A stretch of DNA of 5,835 bases from the NCBI GenBank assembly GCA_020853455.1, contig JADYYV010000210.1, positions 1 to 5,835 of the forward strand. Reading direction: 5' to 3'. Shown here piece after piece: positions 1 through 4,450 of this stretch. Each line of letters begins with the position of its first letter. The first letter of the stretch is position 1. The translations under genes were made by a program, and so were the position numbers. The notes beneath the pieces were generated by a model, which was given only the letters and a program-made list of their open reading frames with translations, searched no databases and was not told the DNA's origin. This DNA is from Alphaproteobacteria bacterium. GTDB taxonomy: Bacteria; Pseudomonadota; Alphaproteobacteria; Micavibrionales; UBA2020.

Positions 1-69
1 AAATCCGGCATCGAAAACCTGCTGAAGCATTTCATTCCCGAAGTGAACGAAGTGCGCGCGGTCAACTAA
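1..69 (+). CDS. NifU/Nfu-type iron-sulfur scaffold protein, C-terminal end (partial)
   Basis: An open frame enters from the left edge and stops with TAA at 67-69, giving 22 residues that begin KSGIENLLKHFIPEV and end in RAVN. The pattern G-[IV]-E-N-x-L-[KR]-H-[FY]-[IV]-P-E-V is the last helix and strand of the NifU C-terminal (Nfu) domain, as in the NifU-domain proteins common in alphaproteobacteria. Family members carry or transfer Fe-S clusters in the cytoplasm using a CxxC motif, which would lie upstream of this window and is not visible. The gene is convergent with gcrA and ends 8 nt before the shared terminator stem. The identification rests on a short tail, so the domain is fairly sure but the full protein architecture is unknown. 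Confidence 0.72.
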   Translation, partial: KSGIENLLKHFIPEVNEVRAVN

Positions 70-77
70 CCCTGCCG

Positions 78-119
78 CCAACAAAAAAGCCCCGGTGAAA
101 ACCGGGGCTTTTTTGTTGG
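78..119. terminator. Bidirectional intrinsic terminator between convergent genes
   Basis: This is a perfect 19-bp inverted repeat, arms 78-96 and 101-119, around a 4-nt GAAA loop. The inner part of the stem is GC-rich (GCCCCGGT/ACCGGGGC). It is flanked by A6 on the left and T6 on the right, so either strand's transcript forms a strong hairpin followed by a U tract. It sits 8 nt after the nifU-like stop codon and 13 nt after the gcrA stop on the other strand, so it serves both genes. Confidence 0.95.
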
Positions 120-132
120 GAAGCCGTGCGGC

Positions 133-753
133 TTATGCCGTCACTTCTTCATCATCTTCCTCGACGACATCTTCGACTTCTTCTTCCTCTTCAACTTCCG
201 CAACGACGGCCTCCTTCACGGGGGCTTTGCGGGAGCGGTCATTGGCCGCCATCGGGTTGCGGCTGCGGCTGGAGGTCTGGTAGGCCATCGCGGCGTGGTC
301 GGGGCAATAGGGCGTGCCGACGCGGATGCCGCGGCCACAGAAGGTGAAATCGTCTTCCTTGGGGTCGCCGATCGGCCATTTGCACATGCGTTCGGTAAGA
401 TCGATCAGGGGCACGCCGCCGTTCAGGGGCAGCACTTCCTTCTCGATCTTTTTCAGCTCCTCCACCTCTTTGGCCATCATCGGGTTGATTTTGGCGGACG
501 GCGCGGGCGCGGATTTGCTGCTGCGGGTTTCCTTGACCGCTTCCTTTTTCGGCGCGGCCTCTTTTTCTTTTTTCGGCGATGCTGCGGGTTTCTTGATCGG
601 CGACGGGCGGCCGGACAGGCCCATGCGGTGCGCCTTGCCGATGACGGCGTTGCGGGTCACGCCTTTGCCGAGCATCTTCGCAATTTCTGCGGCGCTCTTG
701 CCTTCTTTCCACATCTTCTTGAGAAGCGCGATGCGTTCGTCTGTCCAGCTCAT
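133..753 (-). CDS. gcrA: GcrA cell-cycle transcriptional regulator
   Basis: The 206-residue protein starts MSWTDERIALLKKMW and continues with GVTRNAVIGKAHRMGLSGR (residues 31-49). This is the helix-turn-helix DNA-binding domain of GcrA. A basic, Ala/Pro/Lys/Ser-rich linker (about 50-90) follows, then the conserved C-terminal block at about 117-159, with MCKWPIGDP, FTFCGRG and PYCPDHAAMAYQ. In Caulobacter that block binds domain 2 of sigma-70. GcrA works with the methyltransferase CcrM: it associates with housekeeping RNA polymerase and activates promoters carrying methylated GANTC sites, including cell-division genes. The protein is longer than Caulobacter GcrA (about 173 residues). The excess is mostly an acidic tail, residues 186-203, with 14 Asp/Glu in 18. 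The start at 753 has a good AGGA ribosome site and the exact family N-terminus. A GANTC site lies in its own upstream region. Confidence 0.96.
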   Translation of the reverse strand: MSWTDERIALLKKMWKEGKSAAEIAKMLGKGVTRNAVIGKAHRMGLSGRPSPIKKPAASPKKEKEAAPKKEAVKETRSSKSAPAPSAKINPMMAKEVEELKKIEKEVLPLNGGVPLIDLTERMCKWPIGDPKEDDFTFCGRGIRVGTPYCPDHAAMAYQTSSRSRNPMAANDRSRKAPVKEAVVAEVEEEEEVEDVVEEDDEEVTA

Positions 754-759
754 GAAATA

Positions 760-763
760 TCCT
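760..763 (-). promoter_or_regulatory. Ribosome binding site of gcrA
   Basis: AGGA on the minus strand sits 6 nt before the ATG at 753. It supports this start, which also matches the conserved MSWTDE N-terminus of the family. Confidence 0.8.
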
Positions 764-798
764 GATTACATAATAAAGTAGGCCAACTACCGGAGATG

Positions 799-827
799 AA
801 TATAGCACCGATTCGCATGAAATGAAG
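799..827 (-). promoter_or_regulatory. Candidate gcrA promoter with GANTC in the spacer
   Basis: On the minus strand, TATATT at 804-799 is a good -10 element. The best upstream partner is TTCATT at 826-821 (16-nt spacer), which matches the -35 consensus weakly (3 of 6). Transcription would start near 792, giving a leader of about 40 nt. A weak -35 fits promoters that depend on an activator. The GATTC at 810-814 lies between the two elements, where GcrA-activated promoters in Caulobacter tend to carry their methylation site. The promoter call is an inference from motifs. Confidence 0.5.
810..814. promoter_or_regulatory. GANTC (CcrM methylation) site upstream of gcrA
   Basis: The sequence is GATTC on the plus strand, GAATC on the minus. 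By eye I count seven GANTC sites in the window (starts at 810, 1260, 1383, 2594, 3465, 4692 and 4758), against about 20 expected from base composition. This one is the only intergenic site. CcrM methylates the adenine, and GcrA recognises such sites in the family's known members. That the site is functional here is inferred. Confidence 0.6.
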
Positions 828-856
828 CGGTTTAAATGCGGCAAATAACCTTGTTT

Positions 857-1531
857 TTACAGGGAATGACGGTGTTTTGCGAAGCTGGCGGTGCGCCCCG
901 CCACGACCGGCGCCTTCAGCGTGCCGACCTCGGAAATCGCCTGTTCAAACGCGGCGCGTTCCTGTTCGACCGCGATTGCCGCCTGTTCTGCTTCATGCTT
1001 CAGGCGGGCGCTCCGGTCGTCGATTGCCTGCGCCACATCATGCCAGCCGCGCCGTTCGATGAGCGCGCGCATGGTGTCGTTGCCCTTGTCGTCGAGCGCG
1101 CCGGTATCGGCACTCTTGTCGATCAGCGCGAGCGCCAGCGGTTTCAAATCGTTGTCGATCGCGTCCTGCAGCGGCGTTTTGCCGGGACGGTCGCGGGTAT
1201 CGGTTTTCGCGCCCTGTTCCAGCAAATACAGGGCGACAGGCGATTTCAGGTGCCAGATAGATTCATGAAGCGCCGTGCGCCCGGTGTAATTCTGCGCGTC
1301 GATTTTCGCGCCCGCTTCGACCAGCAGTTTGACGATCGCAAGGTTGCCCGCCGCAGCCGCCCGCGTCAGCGCATGGCCGAATGAATCGCCCTCGCCCGCA
1401 TCGGGGCTGGCGCCTTTTTTCAGCGCGCTGTCGACACCCGCCGCATCGCCGCGCGCAACCGCCAGCAGCAGCGTTTCGTTGCGGTTGGTCTGGCCGGTCA
1501 GAAAATTGAAGATGTCTTTGAACTTAATCAT
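857..1531 (-). CDS. Ankyrin-repeat protein, cytoplasmic, function unknown
   Basis: The protein has 224 residues and no signal peptide or membrane segment. From about residue 18 to 172 it consists of four to five ankyrin repeats. The clearest start at T20LLLAVARGD, G52HALTRAAAAGN, G84RTALHESIW and G117KTPLQDAID, each with the LLxxGA-type second helix (such as KLLVEAGAKIDAQ and LYLLEQGAKTDTR). A last degenerate unit runs from about 150 to 172. A charged, Glu/Ala/Gln-rich helix (about 173-200) follows and may form a short coiled coil, then a loose C-terminus. Ankyrin arrays bind other proteins, and nothing here shows the partner. The gene lies between era and gcrA on the same strand, 69 nt after era, where many relatives carry recO or other genes. 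It has no Shine-Dalgarno sequence before the ATG at 1531. A candidate promoter sits immediately upstream, suggesting a leaderless mRNA. Confidence 0.85.
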   Translation of the reverse strand: MIKFKDIFNFLTGQTNRNETLLLAVARGDAAGVDSALKKGASPDAGEGDSFGHALTRAAAAGNLAIVKLLVEAGAKIDAQNYTGRTALHESIWHLKSPVALYLLEQGAKTDTRDRPGKTPLQDAIDNDLKPLALALIDKSADTGALDDKGNDTMRALIERRGWHDVAQAIDDRSARLKHEAEQAAIAVEQERAAFEQAISEVGTLKAPVVAGRTASFAKHRHSL

Positions 1532-1547
1532 ATAAATGTTTTATATG
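1529..1547. repeat. AT-rich inverted repeat covering the ankyrin gene start codon
   Basis: This is a perfect 8-bp palindrome, CATATAAA and TTTATATG, with a 3-nt loop. On the minus strand its last three bases are the ATG start codon and its first arm overlaps the candidate -10 element. It could be an operator or, if the transcript begins upstream, a weak hairpin hiding the start codon. Confidence 0.6.
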
Positions 1548-1566
1548 ATTACCATAATCAAGTCAA
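1540..1566 (-). promoter_or_regulatory. Candidate promoter of the ankyrin gene (leaderless type)
   Basis: On the minus strand, TTGACT at 1566-1561 matches the -35 consensus in 5 of 6 positions. TATAAA at 1545-1540 is a good -10 element, with a short spacer of 15 nt. Transcription from it would begin at about 1535-1531, at or just before the ATG at 1531. This fits the absence of a ribosome binding site. Confidence 0.5.
1546..1560. repeat. Second inverted repeat in the ankyrin gene promoter spacer
   Basis: TGATTA and TAATCA flank a 3-nt centre (6-bp arms). The repeat overlaps the previous palindrome by 2 nt and fills the region between the candidate -35 and -10 elements. The position would suit a repressor site, but no binding protein is suggested by the sequence. 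Confidence 0.5.
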
Positions 1567-1600
1567 GATTTTCGGATGTCGCTGAAAAAACGCTGCGATA

Positions 1601-2506
1601 TCAGGAGTTAAAGTCGAGGCCCCAGTCGCGGTAGCGTTCCGGATCATCGGTCCATTTTTCGCGCACCTTCACGAACAGCGACAAATGCACGCGGCGGTCG
1701 AGGATTTCTTCCAGTTCCTTGCGCGCCGCCGCCCCCAGCGACTTGATGCGCGTGCCGCCCTTGCCGAGGAAGATCGCCTTTTGCGTGTCGCGCAGCACGT
1801 AAATGGTCTGCGATATTTTCACCGACCCGTCTTTGAACTCCTCCCACTTGTCGCTTTCGACGGTGGCGGAATACGGCAGCTCGTCGCCCAGCTGCAGGAA
1901 AATTTTCTCGCGCGTGATTTCGGCGGCCAGCAGGCGCATCGGCATGTCGGATATCTGGTCCTCCGAAAACATCCAGGGTCCTTCGGGCAGCCGCTTGGCG
2001 AATTCCTCCAGCAGCTTTTCGACGCCGTCGCCTTTCAGCGCGGAGATCATGAAGATATCGGTGAAGACGCCCGTTTCGTTGATTTCAGTCGCCAGCGACA
2101 GCAGGCGTTCTTTTTTCAGCAGGTCGATCTTGTTCAGCACCGCGACGGCATTGCGCTCGGTCGTTTTCAGTTTTTCGATGATGGCTTTCGTTTCCGGATT
2201 GATATGCCCGTGGCCGACATCCATCAGCACGGCGATGATTTCCGCGTCCTTGGCGCCCGCCCAGGCCGCCGCGACCATCGCCTTTTCCAGGCGCCGCTGC
2301 GGCGCGAAGATGCCGGGCGTATCGACAAAGATCAGCTGCGTTTCGTCGCGGTTGACGATGCCCATCACCCTTGTGCGCGTCGTCTGCACCTTGGGGCTGA
2401 CGATGGAGACTTTCGCGCCGACCAGTTGGTTGACGAGCGTGGATTTACCGGCATTGGGCGCGCCGATCACGCCCACATATCCGCAGCGTCTCTTTTTCTC
2501 GGTCAT
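1601..2506 (-). CDS. era: GTPase Era, 30S ribosome assembly factor
   Basis: The 301-residue length is normal for Era. It is an essential cytoplasmic GTPase that binds the 3' end of 16S rRNA and aids 30S maturation. All GTPase motifs are intact: G1 GAPNAGKS (15-22), the G2 switch QTTRTR (41-46), G3 DTPG (62-65), G4 NKID (125-128) and G5 SALKGDG (155-161). The C-terminal KH RNA-binding domain (about 195-285) carries VLRDTQKAIFLGKGG with the GKGG loop at 248-251. The start at 2506 shares an ATGA with the rnc stop codon (4-nt overlap) and has an AGGGA ribosome site inside the rnc 3' end, so translation is probably coupled. It is the last gene of the tight operon. No recO follows directly, although many alphaproteobacteria have it there. 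Confidence 0.98.
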   Translation of the reverse strand: MTEKKRRCGYVGVIGAPNAGKSTLVNQLVGAKVSIVSPKVQTTRTRVMGIVNRDETQLIFVDTPGIFAPQRRLEKAMVAAAWAGAKDAEIIAVLMDVGHGHINPETKAIIEKLKTTERNAVAVLNKIDLLKKERLLSLATEINETGVFTDIFMISALKGDGVEKLLEEFAKRLPEGPWMFSEDQISDMPMRLLAAEITREKIFLQLGDELPYSATVESDKWEEFKDGSVKISQTIYVLRDTQKAIFLGKGGTRIKSLGAAARKELEEILDRRVHLSLFVKVREKWTDDPERYRDWGLDFNS

Positions 2507-3213
2507 TGATTTGTCCCTGCATCGATACGCGCCAGCATTTTTGCCGCCGCCGCTTTTTCCGCGCCGCGTTTGGAGGTGGAGGAAGCGGTCAGGGATTCAA
2601 GCCCCTTGACCCGCACCTCCACATCGAATTGCGGCTTGTGGTCTTCGCCCGCGCGCGCGATCACGACATATTCGGGCAGCGGCAGGCCGCGGCTTTGCGC
2701 CCATTCCTGCAGCCTTGTCTTCGCGTCTTCGGGCGGCACGTTGAATGTCGCGAGCATCGGTTCCCACCGCGCGCGCACGAAGCGGGAGGCGGGATCATAG
2801 CCGCCGTCGAGGTAGATCGCGCCGATCAGCGCCTCGACCGCGTCCGACATGATCGCGTCTTTCTTGCTGCCGCCGGCCTTGATCTCGCCGACCGACAGGC
2901 GCACGTAATTGCTGAGCTTGAGCCCCTCCGCGACTTCGGCGAGCGCCGCCTGTTGCACGACGGCGGTCAGGCGTTTCGCCAGATCGCCTTCGCGTTCGTT
3001 CGGGAACGTCTTGTAAAGCAGTTCGGCAATCGCAAGCCCCAGCACGCGGTCGCCCAGGAATTCAAGGCGTTCGTTGTTGTGCTGGCTTTTCGGCAGGCTG
3101 GAATGGGTCAGCGCCATATCCAGCAGAACGCCGTTTTTGAACTTATATCCGATTTCCGCCTCCAGGGCGGCCTGCTTGTCAGAGGGAGTTGACACTTTTG
3201 AATATCCGGCCAT
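2503..3213 (-). CDS. rnc: Ribonuclease III
   Basis: RNase III cleaves double-stranded RNA, including the 30S rRNA precursor and structured mRNAs, as a cytoplasmic homodimer. With the start chosen here the protein has 236 residues (E. coli 226). The nuclease signature NERLEFLGD is at 47-55. The Mg-binding residues E51, D55, D124 and E127 match E. coli E41, D45, D114 and E117 with a constant offset of ten, so the catalytic domain has no insertions or deletions up to there. A dsRNA-binding domain follows (about 164-233: KTRLQEWAQSRGLPLPEY through SKRGAEKAAAAKML). The frame is open further up, to an ATG at 3270, but that would overlap lepB by 92 nt and add a non-conserved stretch. ATG 3213 has AAGG 9 nt upstream and overlaps lepB by 35 nt. 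A GTG at 3195 is the alternative. The gene precedes era with an ATGA overlap. Confidence 0.96.
   Translation of the reverse strand: MAGYSKVSTPSDKQAALEAEIGYKFKNGVLLDMALTHSSLPKSQHNNERLEFLGDRVLGLAIAELLYKTFPNEREGDLAKRLTAVVQQAALAEVAEGLKLSNYVRLSVGEIKAGGSKKDAIMSDAVEALIGAIYLDGGYDPASRFVRARWEPMLATFNVPPEDAKTRLQEWAQSRGLPLPEYVVIARAGEDHKPQFDVEVRVKGLESLTASSTSKRGAEKAAAAKMLARIDAGTNQ
2514..2518 (-). promoter_or_regulatory. Ribosome binding site of era
   Basis: AGGGA on the minus strand lies within the last codons of rnc, 7 nt before the ATG at 2506. It fixes the era start at the ATGA overlap. Confidence 0.75.
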
Positions 3214-4042
3214 AGCGGATGGCCTTGACGTATTCGACGGCCTTGCAGCCGGTCGATTGTATGGCGGCAAAGACGCCGGTATAGACGCATTTGTCGCCGA
3301 TGCCTTCGGTCGAAAAGAAGATAAAGGATGCGGGGCCGATCAGGTTTTTGGCAGGCACGGGGCCCAGTTCCTGTTCCACCCGGCTGTCGAGCGACTGATC
3401 GCGGTTGTCGCCCATCGCGAAATAATGCCCCTCCGGCACCGTGAATTCGGGCGTGTTATCGAGCGATTCATGGTCGGAGATTTCATAGATGAAATGCTTC
3501 ACGCCGTTCGGCAGCGTTTCGATGTAGCGCGTGAACTGGAACGGGCGGCCTTCGGTCTCATAGGTTTCCGTGCCTTCGTTCTGGCGCGGCACCATCGTGC
3601 CGTTGATGTAGAGGCGGCCTTCGGTCACCTGGATTTTGTCGCCCGGCAGGCCGATGATGCGCTTGATGTAATCGACGCCTTCGCGTTTGGGCTGGCGGAA
3701 CACGGCCACGTCGCCGCGCTGCGGCGTGCCCGCCATGATGCGGCCCTGCATCGGAACGGCATCGAGCGGGAAGGAATACTGGCTGTACCCGTATGTCCAT
3801 TTTTTGACGAACAGGTAATCGCCGACCAGCAGCGACGGGAACATGGAGCCCGACGGGATATTGAACGGCTCGAACAGGAAGGAGCGGATGACGAGCGCGA
3901 TTGCGGCCGCGAACGCCATCGCCTTCAAAAGTTCGACCGCGTCGTCTTTTTCCTTGGGCTTCTGCGCCGCCGCATCGGCCGGCACGGTGATGTCGGCCGC
4001 GTTTTCCTGTTCCATTTGGTTTTTGTCCTGATTGGTGTTCAT
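3179..4042 (-). CDS. lepB: Signal peptidase I
   Basis: This inner-membrane serine protease removes signal peptides from exported proteins, with its active site on the periplasmic side. The 287-residue protein has a hydrophilic N-terminus (1-37) and one membrane segment at about 38-57. It then has the catalytic Ser box IPSGSMFPSLLVGD (Ser66, with Ser64 as the probable helper), the Lys box YIKRIIGLPGD (general base Lys127) and the GDNRDQSLDSR box at 211-221. All are intact, so the enzyme should be active. Two cysteines, C252 and C266, lie in the periplasmic C-terminal part just after SFIFFSTEG and could form a disulfide. The chosen start shares ATGA with the acpS stop. Met10, with AGGA 10 nt before it, is a possible second start. 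The 3' end overlaps rnc. Confidence 0.97.
   Translation of the reverse strand: MNTNQDKNQMEQENAADITVPADAAAQKPKEKDDAVELLKAMAFAAAIALVIRSFLFEPFNIPSGSMFPSLLVGDYLFVKKWTYGYSQYSFPLDAVPMQGRIMAGTPQRGDVAVFRQPKREGVDYIKRIIGLPGDKIQVTEGRLYINGTMVPRQNEGTETYETEGRPFQFTRYIETLPNGVKHFIYEISDHESLDNTPEFTVPEGHYFAMGDNRDQSLDSRVEQELGPVPAKNLIGPASFIFFSTEGIGDKCVYTGVFAAIQSTGCKAVEYVKAIRYGRIFKSVNSL
3223..3226 (-). promoter_or_regulatory. Ribosome binding site favouring the rnc start at 3213
   Basis: AAGG on the minus strand, inside the lepB 3' end, is 9 nt before the ATG at 3213. It is a moderate match. The rival GTG at 3195 has only a weaker GGA at similar spacing. Confidence 0.45.
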
Positions 4043-4449
4043 GCGGCGTCGCCCGCCGAAATAACGACGAAAGCCAGCGCCATGCCGCCGTCGTCGCTGA
4101 GCGACACGTCGATGCGCGGCGTCATGCCGGCGGGCGTCAATTCTGTCAGCCTGTCTTTCGCGCCGCCCGCAAGCGCCATCGAGGGGCGGCCGGCATCGTC
4201 ATTCACGACGGCGATGTCTTTCAGGTAAATCTGTTCGCGGATGCCAAGGCCCAAAGCTTTTGCACAAGCTTCTTTCGCCGCCCAGCGCTTGGCGTAGCCG
4301 GAGGCGCGGGATTTTTCGTCCGGCTGGTTTTCCACGCGCGCGCGTTCTTCGGGCGCGAAGCAGCGTTCGGTGAAGCGCGCGCCGTGATCTCCCAGCACGC
4401 GGCTGATGCGGTCGATGGAGGCGATATCGGTGCCGATGCCGATGATCAT
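4039..4449 (-). CDS. acpS: Holo-[acyl-carrier-protein] synthase
   Basis: AcpS moves the 4'-phosphopantetheine group from coenzyme A to a serine of apo acyl carrier protein, activating it for fatty-acid synthesis in the cytoplasm. The 136-residue protein is close to family length (E. coli 126). It begins MIIGIGTDIASIDRI, with the metal ligand Asp8, and has YAKRWAAKEACAKALGLGI (52-70) with Glu60 as the second metal ligand and Lys64. The strand near the C-terminus, RIDVSLSDDGGMALAFVV, closes the fold. The open frame extends up to 4548, but those residues overlap the rel gene and are not family-like. The ATG at 4449 has GGAG 8 nt upstream and follows the rel stop by one base. The stop overlaps the lepB start as ATGA. 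In many alphaproteobacteria pdxJ lies between rel and acpS; here it does not. Confidence 0.96.
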   Translation of the reverse strand: MIIGIGTDIASIDRISRVLGDHGARFTERCFAPEERARVENQPDEKSRASGYAKRWAAKEACAKALGLGIREQIYLKDIAVVNDDAGRPSMALAGGAKDRLTELTPAGMTPRIDVSLSDDGGMALAFVVISAGDAA

Positions 4450-4450
4450 G

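Noticed and set aside
820..850. CtrA-type box (TTAA-N7-TTAA) upstream of gcrA
   Set aside because: One TTAA is present near 832-835, but no second half-site occurs at the right distance.
1567..1600. Possible terminator after era (CGCAGCG followed by T6 on the minus strand)
   Set aside because: CGCTG appears as a direct repeat, not an inverted one, so no stable stem forms next to the T run.
1685..2509. Long plus-strand open frames opposite era (also 1803-2609)
   Set aside because: They lie antisense to an intact era gene, show composition typical of frames opposite GC-rich genes, and contain no recognisable domain.
3214..3270. N-terminal extension of rnc to ATG 3270
   Set aside because: It would overlap lepB by 92 nt and add 19 non-conserved residues. 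A later ATG with a ribosome site gives near-normal family length.
3074..4228. 384-codon plus-strand open frame opposite rnc, lepB and acpS
   Set aside because: It crosses three intact minus-strand genes. The residues are the reverse-strand shadow of their codon use, with no family motif.
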